A DNA stretch of 64,000 nt from Nitrincola alkalilacustris (GCF_008973755.1 NZ_WBOM01000002.1:1-64000); one strand, 5' to 3'; shown: positions 1-9,196, counted from the stretch's first letter. Notes: a model not told the origin generated them from the sequence alone. A program made the numbers and translations.

Positions 1-76
1 AACTCAGAAGTGAAACGCGTCATCGCCGATGGTAGTGTGGGGTCTCCCCATGCGAGAGTAGGTCATCGCCAGGCAC
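1..76 (+). rRNA. rrf: 5S ribosomal RNA, 3' part
   Basis: The first ~76 bases match the 3' two thirds of a gammaproteobacterial 5S rRNA, with the conserved run GGTAGTGTGGGGTCTCCCC near positions 31-49 and the closing strand ending in GCCAGGCA. The 5' part lies outside the window. A rho-independent terminator follows directly, so this is the distal end of an rrn operon. The exact 3' end is uncertain by one or two bases. Confidence 0.95.
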
Positions 77-88
77 TTAATACCGCAG

Positions 89-118
89 CCCCCGGTCTCT
101 TCGAGATCGGGGGTTTTT
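89..118 (+). terminator. Rho-independent terminator of the rrn operon
   Basis: An 11-bp stem (89-99 with 103-113, one G-U pair) closed by a TTC loop is followed by five T residues at 114-118. It lies 12 bases after the 5S rRNA end, where an rrn operon terminator is expected. Confidence 0.93.
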
Positions 119-189
119 GCGTTTAGCAGCTTGCTCTGAATACGGTACAATTGCGTATGAACTCTTTTAAGTAAGCAGATGGCAGGCAA

Positions 190-657
190 ATGATCTATTT
201 CTTTATTTTTATCGGTTTAATAGTGATTGCCGGATTACTGGCTTTTATCTTCAAGCATCTGGCAGCGCAGAAACAGCTTAAGCTTGAGCAAGAAGCCACC
301 GTTCAGAAGGCTCGCGCGGATGCCCTGCATCATCGTCAGTATCTGATAGACAGTATCCGCATTCTCAGCAAAGGGATGGAGAAGGGAGAACTGAGACTGT
401 CAGAGGGGTGTATTCGTCTCAAGGTGTTGCTTGATAATCTGGTTCCACATTTACTGGTTGATGCCAAATTCATGGTTTTCAATCATGTATATAATGAAAC
501 CGCCCATATTCCGCGTTTGAAGGAGTGGAAGGCTCTGACAGCAGATGAGCGTCGTAAGCATGAGGTGACACTGCAAAAGTTAGAGATGGAGTGTCAGGCT
601 GACATTCGTGAAGCGCTGGTTGAGCTGAACCGCTACCCACTCGAGCGAATGCAGTAA
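190..657 (+). CDS. DUF2489 family membrane-anchored protein
   Basis: This 155-residue protein resembles the DUF2489 family of gammaproteobacteria, whose function is unknown. One hydrophobic segment (about residues 3-22) should anchor it in the inner membrane, followed by a basic, helical cytoplasmic region. The rest is mostly alpha-helical with many charged residues, including a likely amphipathic stretch around residues 28-70. The ATG at 190 has only a weak purine-rich sequence upstream (GGCAGG). Its stop codon overlaps the next start (TAATG), so the two genes are probably translated together. The family assignment rests on sequence character alone. Confidence 0.75.
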   Translation: MIYFFIFIGLIVIAGLLAFIFKHLAAQKQLKLEQEATVQKARADALHHRQYLIDSIRILSKGMEKGELRLSEGCIRLKVLLDNLVPHLLVDAKFMVFNHVYNETAHIPRLKEWKALTADERRKHEVTLQKLEMECQADIREALVELNRYPLERMQ

Positions 658-1034
658 TGTCACAGTTTATAGCCGTTTTTCTGGTGACGCTTTGTGTCAT
701 GATTCTGATTGTCCTGGCCATGATGTTCGGTAAGCCTATCGGTTATCGCCCGTCACGCGAGTCAGTTTTACTGCTCTTGCGTGGGATAGAAGATGGCTCG
801 ACACGGCAGGAAGCCTGGGACATGTTCCTGGGTTATCCAGTCAGTCATGACCCCGAGCTTGAGGCGATTCGCAGGCAGTTAGTTACCCTTCATGAGGGGC
901 TGGATGGCGCAACTGCTGCGAAAGAGGGGCTCAGCGGTTATATCTATGATCGTGAGGGTCGTGCCAGAGTGGCAAAGTTCACCGCGCAGCTTGAAAAACT
1001 GATCAACGAAGAACCAGGCTTTCGTGAGTTCTGA
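657..1034 (+). CDS. Small membrane-anchored hypothetical protein
   Basis: This 125-residue product starts within the stop codon of the DUF2489 gene (1-base overlap), which suggests translational coupling and a joint role. A strong N-terminal hydrophobic helix (about residues 4-24) is followed by a soluble, charged domain of about 95 residues with no catalytic motif I recognise. The end of the gene faces the sensor kinase gene, leaving 27 bases between the two stop codons and no clear terminator. I cannot assign a function. Confidence 0.7.
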   Translation: MSQFIAVFLVTLCVMILIVLAMMFGKPIGYRPSRESVLLLLRGIEDGSTRQEAWDMFLGYPVSHDPELEAIRRQLVTLHEGLDGATAAKEGLSGYIYDREGRARVAKFTAQLEKLINEEPGFREF

Positions 1035-1061
1035 GCTGGGCGGTAGTTTTCATTCCACTTC

Positions 1062-3689
1062 TCAAACGCGATTTCGCATAGCCCTCTGCAGGCGGTAGTA
1101 GTGCTTCCAGATCACCTGTCTGGAGCCATGTGGTATGCTGTTGTGCAGCTCAAATACACAGGACTCCAGTTCCGGATTTTCGTAAAGCCCGGCAAGCCCT
1201 ATCAACTGATGAGTGTGTGTTCGTATCTTCTCAATCTGGCCTGACAGAAGTAATTGTAATATTGCATCGAGCTGTCTCTTCACCTCTTCATTGAGTCGGT
1301 TAGCAAAGGCGAAGGATTTTACACTCGGAAAACAGCCCTGATACTGTTGATCAACGATACTCATAGTGTTGGCTGGGTCAAGCCCGGAGAGTAAGCGATG
1401 GAGCTCTGGAATTTTGATCGGTTTCAGCAGTATCTCCGTCACGCCTGTTTCACGCAGTGCTCTCTGTTCTCGTGCGGCAATGTTAGCTGTCAGCGCTACT
1501 ATTTTTAGTTCTGGGTAATGGTCTTTCAGGTGTCGGGTTGCTGTGATTCCATCCATTCCCGGCATATTAACATCCATCAGTACCAGGTCTGGCAGTGCTT
1601 TTCTTACAGCTTCAAGCGCTTCTTCGCCACAGGTTGCTGTTGTCACTTTCGCACCAAGCTCCGATAGAATACGCGTGATCAGCATTCGGTTAAGCTCATT
1701 ATCTTCCACCACCAGAACTTGCAGGCTTACCGGAAGCGGCTTCAGCTTCATCTCTTCATAGGTGATGGTGTGTCTGGTATCAGCGATGATCTGAATCAGT
1801 TTTTGTGGGTTAACAGGTTTGCTCAGGTAGATCAGACTACTGTCGGGCGAGTCCTGTAGTTGGTATGGCGGCATTAACAACAGTACTTTTGTTCCTCTGA
1901 AGCGGATCCTGAGTTTGTGCTGCAGGCTTTTGCTTTCTGTCAGTGTCATCTTCAGGCTGGTTCCAACCAGAATATGAGTAAACGGATTCCGGTTGAACAG
2001 CAATTCTGTTGCAGTATTGAACTCTGTGACTGATGCGCCTGCTATTCGAAGTTGTTCTGCAACTGCTCTGGAGAGCACAGGGTAGCTGTCATATACGGCA
2101 ATCACAGCTTTCAGCTCTTCCTTGATCTCTTTGTGTTCCTGTACAGGCTGTAAGGGAAGATCTATTGTAATATGTGTCCCGTCGAACTCCTTGCTGTCGA
2201 GGTGTATAGTGCCGTGCATCAAAGTGACCAGCCTATATACGATTGCCAACCCAAGTCCTGACCCTCCATATTCTCGGCTGATACTGCTGTCTGCCTGACT
2301 GAAGGCATCGAACAGGTAGGGCTTGTGGTGTTCGGCTATACCAATACCTGTATCGTTGATTTCGACGTGTAAGCAGTCGCTAGCTTGATTGCTGATGCGT
2401 GTGGCTCTAATCAGAACATGCCCAGAATCAGTGAATTTGATTGCATTATTCACAAGGTTGCTGATGATCTGCCGGAATCTTGTTGGATCTCCATGAATCA
2501 GTGTCGGCAGTGAAGGACTGTAGGTGAAGATCAGCTCCAATCCTTTTTGTTGTGCAGAAGGTGCCAGCATGTCGATCACATCCTGTATCGCCGCGCAGAG
2601 GTCGAAGGGTATCACTTCAAGTTTGATTGCGTTGGATTCAAGGCGAGAAAAGTCTAGGATGTCGTCAATGATATTCAGTAGCAGTAATGAGGTTTGGTCA
2701 ATAATCTGCAGATACTGTTTTTGCTGCTCCAGAGTATTGTGTTGACCCATCATCTGGGTGAAGCCGATAACAGAGGTCAGAGGAGTGCGCAACTCATGGC
2801 TCATACGAGCAAGGAACTCATCCTTGGATCGGTTCGCATCATCAGCCTTATTACGTGCGGTGGTCAATTCAGCATTTTTATTTTCTATCTGCTTGATGGT
2901 TTTTGACAGCTGACGTGTGGCAAGTTCTACACGGCGCTCTAGCTCTCTGTTCGATATCTCAATAGTGGCGGCCAGGTTGTTGATCCCTTTTGCCAGAATA
3001 TCCAGTTCGTGAGTGGATGTTGATGTGGCGCGTATCGAGAAATTGCCTTTCTGCAGGAGTTTAATCACGGCTGACAGGCCGGCAATCGGTCGTGTGATGC
3101 CATTACCAATACGGCTGGCAATCATGAATGTGGTGATCAGCCCTATGCAGGACAGCAGCAGACTACGCCATATGATCTGCCTCTGCCTTTCTATGATCGG
3201 CTGATCTGAGATCAGAATTCCGACCCAGCCAACATTTTCTCTGTACTGCTCATCATGCAATTGGTCAGAAGAGTGGTCGATGACTTGTATGGGATCACTT
3301 TTGACCGGCATGATGAAATACCAGATGTTGTTGATCAGCTTGTCGCCATTAAGTGCCTGCTCAAGCTCAAGTGGAAAATCTGCTTCACGATGGAGCAGTT
3401 GACTATCAGCATCCAGGAAAATGACATCTGAGATATGCGGGTCCTGCAACAGTCGCTGACTAAGGGGAGATAACAGATCAATATTACCACTCAATATGCC
3501 AAACTCGGCAGAGGTGGCCAGTAAGCGGCTTAGCTCATGCCCCTTGGTCAGTAGTGTGCTTTTGGCATCCGATATCTGAATGTAGGTGAAGTAGCTGCCC
3601 AGCAGCACAGTAATCAGGATCATGGGAACCAGCGACAATGCGAGGACGCGGTTTTGAATGGACAGGTGTTTAGTTCTTCTGGCGGTCAT
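1062..3689 (-). CDS. BarA-like tripartite hybrid sensor histidine kinase
   Basis: This 875-residue inner-membrane kinase has transmembrane helices near residues 14-37 and 172-192 that flank a periplasmic domain of about 130 residues. HAMP (about 192-245) and a coiled coil come next. The HisKA H-box has phospho-acceptor H298, and the HATPase has its N-box near 408-418 and glycine boxes near 446-450 and 475-480. A receiver-like domain (about 525-640) lacks the phospho-aspartate. A complete receiver has D706 and the late KP pair at 757-758, and a C-terminal Hpt domain has H827. This order is that of BarA/GacS kinases, which phosphorylate a separate response regulator through the Hpt domain; none is encoded nearby. 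The gene overlaps the binding-protein gene upstream by 20 bases, so the periplasmic binding protein probably feeds the sensor. The ligand is unknown. Confidence 0.93.
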   Translation of the reverse strand: MTARRTKHLSIQNRVLALSLVPMILITVLLGSYFTYIQISDAKSTLLTKGHELSRLLATSAEFGILSGNIDLLSPLSQRLLQDPHISDVIFLDADSQLLHREADFPLELEQALNGDKLINNIWYFIMPVKSDPIQVIDHSSDQLHDEQYRENVGWVGILISDQPIIERQRQIIWRSLLLSCIGLITTFMIASRIGNGITRPIAGLSAVIKLLQKGNFSIRATSTSTHELDILAKGINNLAATIEISNRELERRVELATRQLSKTIKQIENKNAELTTARNKADDANRSKDEFLARMSHELRTPLTSVIGFTQMMGQHNTLEQQKQYLQIIDQTSLLLLNIIDDILDFSRLESNAIKLEVIPFDLCAAIQDVIDMLAPSAQQKGLELIFTYSPSLPTLIHGDPTRFRQIISNLVNNAIKFTDSGHVLIRATRISNQASDCLHVEINDTGIGIAEHHKPYLFDAFSQADSSISREYGGSGLGLAIVYRLVTLMHGTIHLDSKEFDGTHITIDLPLQPVQEHKEIKEELKAVIAVYDSYPVLSRAVAEQLRIAGASVTEFNTATELLFNRNPFTHILVGTSLKMTLTESKSLQHKLRIRFRGTKVLLLMPPYQLQDSPDSSLIYLSKPVNPQKLIQIIADTRHTITYEEMKLKPLPVSLQVLVVEDNELNRMLITRILSELGAKVTTATCGEEALEAVRKALPDLVLMDVNMPGMDGITATRHLKDHYPELKIVALTANIAAREQRALRETGVTEILLKPIKIPELHRLLSGLDPANTMSIVDQQYQGCFPSVKSFAFANRLNEEVKRQLDAILQLLLSGQIEKIRTHTHQLIGLAGLYENPELESCVFELHNSIPHGSRQVIWKHYYRLQRAMRNRV

Positions 3690-4635
3690 ATAACAGCTCG
3701 GACGTTCTGAGGGCCTCTTCGATCAACTCTAGAGGGGGAAGATCCAGTCGAAGCGTCCTTGCAGCCGTTCGGTTGACACTGACAGTGTAATATTGAGGGT
3801 ATTGCGGCTCAGGCAACTCTGCCGAGCTGCTCATCGTCTTTATCAGGTCAGCCGTATGTCTGCCAACTTGCGTCGGGGTCGAATAGATACCGAGTACCGC
3901 ACCGGCATCTACATAGCTGGTCGAAAATCCTATCAGCGGAATGCGGTTGCGCAGGCTGATATAGAGTATCCACTTTGCAGCCGTCCGGTTGAAGACTGAA
4001 CTGTCTGGTATTGCAATAAATACATCGCTGTCTGAAATGATCGGTGTGAGAACTCGAACAGGGTTATCACTTTCATTCATCAGCGTATACACCGGACGCA
4101 TACCGAAATCGGTACTGACTCGGACAAAATCAGCTTCAAGTACTCTGGAGGAAGGGCCGAACACTGAGCCTACGCTGGTCATGTTCGGTTGTATGATTCT
4201 GGCAAGTATCAGTTGTCTGGAGAAAGGCTGGTCCATGAACAGTGCGGTAATCTGCCTATTGATGAAAAGCAGGCTTGCCTGATGATTCTGGGACAGGACT
4301 GTAAATGCCTGAGAGGGTAAAAAGGTACATAGTACTCGAGTAGATGGCTGAGCATTTCGAATGACAAACTCGCAGGCACGGGTTCCGACCGCAACTATGG
4401 TTCGATCAAGGCTTTTTTCCTGATCGAGAGCTCCTTGCTGCAGGTAAGCGGTCTCGAGAGTTATCTTGAGTTCCTGCTCCAGTGTCTTGAGCAGCGTAGC
4501 ATAAGCGTCTCCCTGGTCACTGAATATCAGTAAGGGGGTGCGTTCTGCCGCAACAGACTGTGTTACAGCCAGGCATATGGCCATGATCAGTAGCCGTATG
4601 AGTCGGTGATTTAACGCTGTCAGGAGTCCTTCCAT
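3670..4635 (-). CDS. Periplasmic ABC-type substrate-binding protein, kinase-linked
   Basis: A 321-residue protein with an N-terminal signal peptide (hydrophobic core about residues 12-27, cleavage after an ...AA motif near 30). The remainder looks like the ABC_sub_bind/TrpX group of periplasmic binding proteins. No ABC permease or ATPase is nearby. Its 3' end overlaps the start of the sensor kinase gene by 20 bases, and a TonB receptor gene ends 22 bases upstream. I infer that it presents a ligand to the kinase rather than feeding a transporter. The ATG at 4635 is the only start that gives a complete signal peptide, although its ribosome-binding site is weak. Confidence 0.8.
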   Translation of the reverse strand: MEGLLTALNHRLIRLLIMAICLAVTQSVAAERTPLLIFSDQGDAYATLLKTLEQELKITLETAYLQQGALDQEKSLDRTIVAVGTRACEFVIRNAQPSTRVLCTFLPSQAFTVLSQNHQASLLFINRQITALFMDQPFSRQLILARIIQPNMTSVGSVFGPSSRVLEADFVRVSTDFGMRPVYTLMNESDNPVRVLTPIISDSDVFIAIPDSSVFNRTAAKWILYISLRNRIPLIGFSTSYVDAGAVLGIYSTPTQVGRHTADLIKTMSSSAELPEPQYPQYYTVSVNRTAARTLRLDLPPLELIEEALRTSELLYDRQKN

Positions 4636-4657
4636 AGCTCGTCCATTTGCCCCGGGC

Positions 4658-6775
4658 TCAATGATATTTCATCATCAGTTGAATGAAAACTCGGCGCTCG
4701 AAATCATGATAGTCATAAAACTCCTGATAGTCAGGGCCAAAGGCATTTTGCACCACTAATGCCAGTTCTGTTTCACGAGTCAGACCTCTGTTCCAGATTT
4801 TTGCGGCCTTGAGGTCGGTGCGGTTATAGGCTTTTCGATCATCACCTTCCAGCCAGTGTACCTTGTCCATGAAATAGTGAGCTGCACTGAGAGTCATGTC
4901 AGGGGCTACCTGCCAACTGATCAAGGCGGAGACTGTATGCCTTGGTGACAACATGGCGCGATTGAAAGGAGTCCTGTTCACGGCAGGGCCGCCCTGATCC
5001 CAGTTACTTGTCTGTGTTCTATTGTAACCATAGTTGAGTGTTGCAGAGACAGTGCTGAGAGGTTGCAGATTCAGTTGCAACTCCGCACCAGTATTGGTCC
5101 AGGCACCTGCATTCCTGTTGGTACGACTTCGAGCTCCAGGAAGATCATCCCCGGCTGGAATCCAGTAACTGACAATGCCATCTGAGATCTCCTCACGGTA
5201 TATCCGCAGATCGAAATAGCCATTCATATTTTCCAGTGCGTGCAGCAGGCCAAACTCATAGCTACGAAGTGTTTCTGCTCTCAGTGCTGTGTTGGCCTGC
5301 ACGACTCTATCGCTGACTCGTCCATCCGGCTGGTAAAGAGTGAAGTTGCCAAAGCGCTCAAGCAAGGATGGTAAACGCTGGCTGTGGCTGTAACCCAGTC
5401 TGAAGGTCGTGCTGTTCAGGTGAGAGTAGTTAATCGAGGTACGTGTAGAGCGTGCAGTCGTATGGGTGTATTGACGCTCATACAGGGCACCCAGATTGAA
5501 GACCAGATCTGGAGTCAGGTTGAGCTGGGCATTGCTGAATGCTCGCCCTTTGTTCCCTGATACGGTACCTGACTGAAGCAGCATCAGACTGGAGGCCTTC
5601 TCGTGGCGATATCCGGCACCAGCATTCAGCTTCAGCACTTCATCCTGAGTATGGGAAAAGCCCAGCTCCATATCATACAGGCTGGTGGTGCCATGCTCCC
5701 CAAGTGCCCGATAGCCGGGGTTGGCATTGAGCTGCAGTTGGATCAGCTCTACCGGTACATGGTAGAGACTTTCTGTATAGCGTTGCAACTCTTGTGCGGT
5801 GATCGGCTGTTCATCGGCGCTCAGATAGTTTCTGTAGGAGCGAAAGTAGACGGACTGATGTGGTGACAGTTGCTGTGTCCAGGTCAAGTCCTGGTAGTTG
5901 GCGCTGTAGTCGCGCCGTGCAATGAAAACCTCTTTACCTATCCTTTCACGCTGCAGAGGGCTGCTTTTGAGAGAGCCTGTGCGGGTATGACCTCTGTCAA
6001 GACCTATGCGCAGATCCAGCGTATGGCGCAGGGTTGGAGTAAGGCTGGCAGCCAGGTTCATATACTGGCGGCTTGCATCGTCACTGTGGAGGCGGCTGCC
6101 GTCGTTTTGCTGGTGACTGGCACTGATGCGATAGCGACCATGAAGCAGGTCATCGGTGACGCGCAGGTAAGCATTACGGGTATTGAGCGAGCCCGCTGTT
6201 ATACCACCTTCGGCGCCGGTTTCCTTAAGCGGAGATCGTGTCACGAAATTAATGGCCCCGAGCAGAGCATTGGAGCCATGAGTGGCAACATTAGAGCTGC
6301 GAATGATTTCTATTCGCTCCAGGTCATCTACACCCAGTCCGAGTGAGGTCCAGTCCACTGCTGAAAAGAGAGGCAGGTAAACCGAACGCCCATCAATCAT
6401 CACTTCAAGGCGATTCGGAAAGTCATTGCTGAAACCGTGATAGGTTGCACCGAACTTGTTTGTACTGACATGAAAAACCTGAAATCCCGGAACCAGGCGC
6501 AAGAGATCGGGAAGGTTTTGTGCTCCTGATGAGGCAATGGTCGCCTTGTCGATCACAGTGATGGATGCGGGTGCCTCATTTACCTTTTGAGCAAGACGGG
6601 TTGCCGACGTGATGACTGGAATGCTGGTCAGCAGATCATCTTCATGTAGTGCAAAGGCCTTATCATCCGCGTGATCAGACCAGGCCAGTGGCACAACCGA
6701 ACACAGGGTCAGAACTGAGCAGACGGTGAGAAGTATTCTGGGCCAGTGATGTGGTGTGTAATGAACTGTTTGCAT
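4658..6775 (-). CDS. TonB-dependent outer-membrane receptor (copy 1)
   Basis: A 705-residue outer-membrane receptor with a signal peptide (about residues 13-33), a plug domain (about 50-170) with the usual APASITVID and PDLLRLVPGFQV stretches, and a C-terminal beta-barrel. The final residues KYH lack the usual terminal phenylalanine. It is a clear paralogue of the next receptor upstream, with the same plug motifs and barrel motifs such as EEISDG/ESISDG. It lies 22 bases from the binding-protein gene, suggesting co-transcription of receptor, binding protein and kinase. No obvious TonB box is visible before the plug. The substrate cannot be inferred. An extended -10 sequence upstream suggests it also has its own promoter. 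Confidence 0.92.
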   Translation of the reverse strand: MQTVHYTPHHWPRILLTVCSVLTLCSVVPLAWSDHADDKAFALHEDDLLTSIPVITSATRLAQKVNEAPASITVIDKATIASSGAQNLPDLLRLVPGFQVFHVSTNKFGATYHGFSNDFPNRLEVMIDGRSVYLPLFSAVDWTSLGLGVDDLERIEIIRSSNVATHGSNALLGAINFVTRSPLKETGAEGGITAGSLNTRNAYLRVTDDLLHGRYRISASHQQNDGSRLHSDDASRQYMNLAASLTPTLRHTLDLRIGLDRGHTRTGSLKSSPLQRERIGKEVFIARRDYSANYQDLTWTQQLSPHQSVYFRSYRNYLSADEQPITAQELQRYTESLYHVPVELIQLQLNANPGYRALGEHGTTSLYDMELGFSHTQDEVLKLNAGAGYRHEKASSLMLLQSGTVSGNKGRAFSNAQLNLTPDLVFNLGALYERQYTHTTARSTRTSINYSHLNSTTFRLGYSHSQRLPSLLERFGNFTLYQPDGRVSDRVVQANTALRAETLRSYEFGLLHALENMNGYFDLRIYREEISDGIVSYWIPAGDDLPGARSRTNRNAGAWTNTGAELQLNLQPLSTVSATLNYGYNRTQTSNWDQGGPAVNRTPFNRAMLSPRHTVSALISWQVAPDMTLSAAHYFMDKVHWLEGDDRKAYNRTDLKAAKIWNRGLTRETELALVVQNAFGPDYQEFYDYHDFERRVFIQLMMKYH

Positions 6776-6797
6776 GCAGATCCAGTGTCGACAGCGT

Positions 6798-6823
6798 TTA
6801 TATCAGGTACCCCAATTATATCA
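6798..6823 (-). promoter_or_regulatory. Candidate extended -10 promoter with tandem TGATATAA repeats
   Basis: On the minus strand, TGATATAAT (6823-6815) is a good extended -10 element (TGnTATAAT). The 9-mer recurs as TGATATAAA at 6805-6797, giving two direct repeats 18 bases apart. No convincing -35 is present, as is allowed with an extended -10. The start codon of TonB receptor copy 1 follows at 6775. The repeats could instead be a regulator site. Confidence 0.45.
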
Positions 6824-6864
6824 GTCTGCGGTGTGAAGTGACTAACGTACTTGAGAAAGACACA

Positions 6865-8949
6865 TCAACGGAACTTTAGTCTGGCAGTTATCCAGGCTCT
6901 GCGATCAAACTCATTGAATGGATAAAATTCCTGATACTGTTTGCCTGACAGGTTTTGCAGGGCCAGTGATAGCTCAAATGTGTTGTCATGATCCAGCTGC
7001 CAGTGCCTGGCCACTTGCAGGTCTGTTCGATTATAAGATGGAATCACGACATGCTGGAGATTATCCGCCCAGTGTACACGGGCCATATAATAGTGGGTTA
7101 CACTCATGCTCCAGTCCGCGGTTGGCTTCCAGTGCAGCATCATGGATGCTGTGTGGCGTGGTGACAGCGGGCCTGTCGGGTTAAAATGTCCACCTTGCCC
7201 CTGATCCCAGCGATTGTGGCGTGAGTCAGTATGGTTATAGTTCAGGAGCAGGCGCATGCTGCGCACTAACTGCCTACTGTACTGTATCTCCAGCCCCTTG
7301 TTTTTCATCTCGGCGTGATTGGCGTACATCAGGGCACGATCTCCGGGTCTGCGCCAGGGATGAATACCGTCACTGATGGATTCATAGAACAGGCGAAGGT
7401 CTACATGACTGGTGTCATCGAAGAGATGGTAGACCCCCAGTTCTTTGCTTTGGATCTGCTCCTGGCGCAGGTTCGGGCTTCTGGCAGAGTTAACCAGAAG
7501 TACTTCTGGGCTGGATGTGAAAGGCCTGTAGACGGTGTAGTTTCTTTCAAGCTCGAGTAGAGAAGGCAGGCGCTCACTGTGACTGTAACCCAGTCTTACG
7601 GCAGTCTGAGCCTGCGGTTTCCATAACAGTGCCGCCCGATAAGAAGTGGCATGCTGATCTGAGCTGGCATGTTCATGAAGCAGGCCCGCGTTAAGCGTGA
7701 AATGGCGGTTGAGTTGCAGTTCTCCATGGTTGAAAACGCGTATCTTTTCACGCGACACGCTGCCATTGTGAAACAGCATGGTGCTGGAAGCCTGCTCATG
7801 TCGGAAGCCCAATGCGGTCGAGTTGCGATAACGGGCATGAGGTGTGAAATCAACTCTCATCTCGGCATCACTCATTCTGGTATTGCCATGCTCGGCGAGG
7901 AGTCGACCGCCTGGATTGGCGGCGGCCAGACCATCGGCTATCTGCTGATCGCTGAAGAGATCCGGATGCAGTGACATCATCTGCCGGGTCAGGTTGATCA
8001 GACCGGTCTGATGTTTAACAGCATCCATGCCGGTGGGGGCGGCCTCATCCAGTTTCAGTCGGTTACGGTAAAACATCATGTGCAGTCGAGTGGTGCTGGA
8101 AAGGTCTCTTTGCCACTTCAGCGATTGAAAATCGGATACATGCTGGCGCTTTACAGTATAGGCATCGGGAGTACGCAGTCGTCCACTGACGATATCTCCC
8201 TGATCATAGCCAAGGCTTATATCGATGGAATCAACCAGGGTGGGCGCCAACTGAGCGGAAAAATGAGTGAATTGGCGTGAAATTCCATCGCGGAAACGCT
8301 TGCTGCCATCATTTTCATCATGGTTGACGGTAAGTCGATAACTACCCAGTGATGTGTCATGACTGAAACTTGCTCTTACCTGACGGGTATTCATTGAGCC
8401 GGCAGAAGTCTGTAATTCAATCCTGTTGTCCAGCAGCGGCCTGCGTGTGATGAAATTGATGGCGCCCATGAAAGCGTTGGAGCCATGAGTGGCAGCATTG
8501 GAGCCGCGTACCACCTCTACTCGCTCTATGTCTTCAACCGTAACGGCCAGTGTTTCCCACACGGGGGTTGATAGCAGGGGGATGTAGACTGATCGCCCGT
8601 CGATCATCACCTCCATGCGGCTCGGGTGATGGTCTGTTGCGCCATGATAGGTGGCGCCCATCTTATTGCTGCCTGTCATGAACACCTGCATACCGGGCAC
8701 CAGGCGTAATAGGTCCGGGAGTGTTCGTGCGCCACTGGCCTCAATTGTTGAACGGGTGATTACAGTCATGGAGGCCGGGGCATCGGTCAGCAGTTGAGGC
8801 AGGCGCGAGGCCGCGGTGACTTCAGGGATATCGAACTCAAACAGGGATAGTTCATCTGTAGGGTCTATATCTGCCTGAGTGCCTGAAATGTAAAGGACTG
8901 AGATCAGTAGCAGTGGCGACAGTCTGTACTGGAAAAGCTTGGACGGCAT
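6865..8949 (-). CDS. TonB-dependent outer-membrane receptor (copy 2)
   Basis: A 694-residue receptor, paralogous to copy 1 downstream. It has a signal peptide (about residues 8-27), a plug domain with APASMTVITRS and PDLLRLVPGMQV, and a beta-barrel ending in LKFR instead of a terminal aromatic residue. I prefer the ATG at 8949, because AGGGAT lies 6 bases before it; the longer frame would need a GTG at 8973 with no such site. It is the first gene of the minus-strand receptor/receptor/binding-protein/kinase run, with 89 bases to copy 1. The two receptors are probably a tandem duplication with diverged barrels. The substrate is unknown. Confidence 0.92.
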   Translation of the reverse strand: MPSKLFQYRLSPLLLISVLYISGTQADIDPTDELSLFEFDIPEVTAASRLPQLLTDAPASMTVITRSTIEASGARTLPDLLRLVPGMQVFMTGSNKMGATYHGATDHHPSRMEVMIDGRSVYIPLLSTPVWETLAVTVEDIERVEVVRGSNAATHGSNAFMGAINFITRRPLLDNRIELQTSAGSMNTRQVRASFSHDTSLGSYRLTVNHDENDGSKRFRDGISRQFTHFSAQLAPTLVDSIDISLGYDQGDIVSGRLRTPDAYTVKRQHVSDFQSLKWQRDLSSTTRLHMMFYRNRLKLDEAAPTGMDAVKHQTGLINLTRQMMSLHPDLFSDQQIADGLAAANPGGRLLAEHGNTRMSDAEMRVDFTPHARYRNSTALGFRHEQASSTMLFHNGSVSREKIRVFNHGELQLNRHFTLNAGLLHEHASSDQHATSYRAALLWKPQAQTAVRLGYSHSERLPSLLELERNYTVYRPFTSSPEVLLVNSARSPNLRQEQIQSKELGVYHLFDDTSHVDLRLFYESISDGIHPWRRPGDRALMYANHAEMKNKGLEIQYSRQLVRSMRLLLNYNHTDSRHNRWDQGQGGHFNPTGPLSPRHTASMMLHWKPTADWSMSVTHYYMARVHWADNLQHVVIPSYNRTDLQVARHWQLDHDNTFELSLALQNLSGKQYQEFYPFNEFDRRAWITARLKFR

Positions 8950-8950
8950 C

Positions 8951-8966
8951 TGTATATCCCTATACA
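8951..8966 (-). promoter_or_regulatory. Palindrome covering the ribosome-binding site of TonB receptor copy 2
   Basis: TGTATA and TATACA form a perfect 6-bp inverted repeat with a 4-base spacer. In the mRNA the Shine-Dalgarno AGGGAT falls in the loop and the 3' arm. It could be a translational control hairpin or a DNA operator just downstream of the promoter. The structure is seen directly; the role is inferred. Confidence 0.4.
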
Positions 8967-9012
8967 CGTTCACTGCATTGCAGGTGTGGTGGTAAAAATC
9001 GGAAGTGTATTC

Positions 9013-9018
9013 ATTATA
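9013..9018 (-). promoter_or_regulatory. Candidate -10 element for the TonB receptor operon
   Basis: A perfect TATAAT on the minus strand (9018 to 9013) lies about 65 bases before the preferred receptor start at 8949. The -35 candidates at 16-18 bases spacing are poor, such as CTGAAC or GCTGAA. The region between the divergent receptor and omega-amidase genes is AT-rich here, as expected of a promoter. Confidence 0.4.
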
Positions 9019-9196
9019 CCATTATGGAATATTTGTTCAGCATTTTCAGACTGTCTGATTTGCAACTGTCGGCTTGTGATCCGGCTCGGCTCTCCGGTAA
9101 CATGTTTGCAGATTTCTGAAAAAACAACTCTGGCGATGCGCTGAATAAACCTCTGTTCAGACCGCGGAGCAGAAACCCTGATGGATAAGGCGGCTT

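Noticed and set aside
5870-6346. 158-codon open frame antisense to TonB receptor copy 1
   Set aside because: It is fully inside a well-supported receptor gene on the other strand, and its sequence has no domain character.
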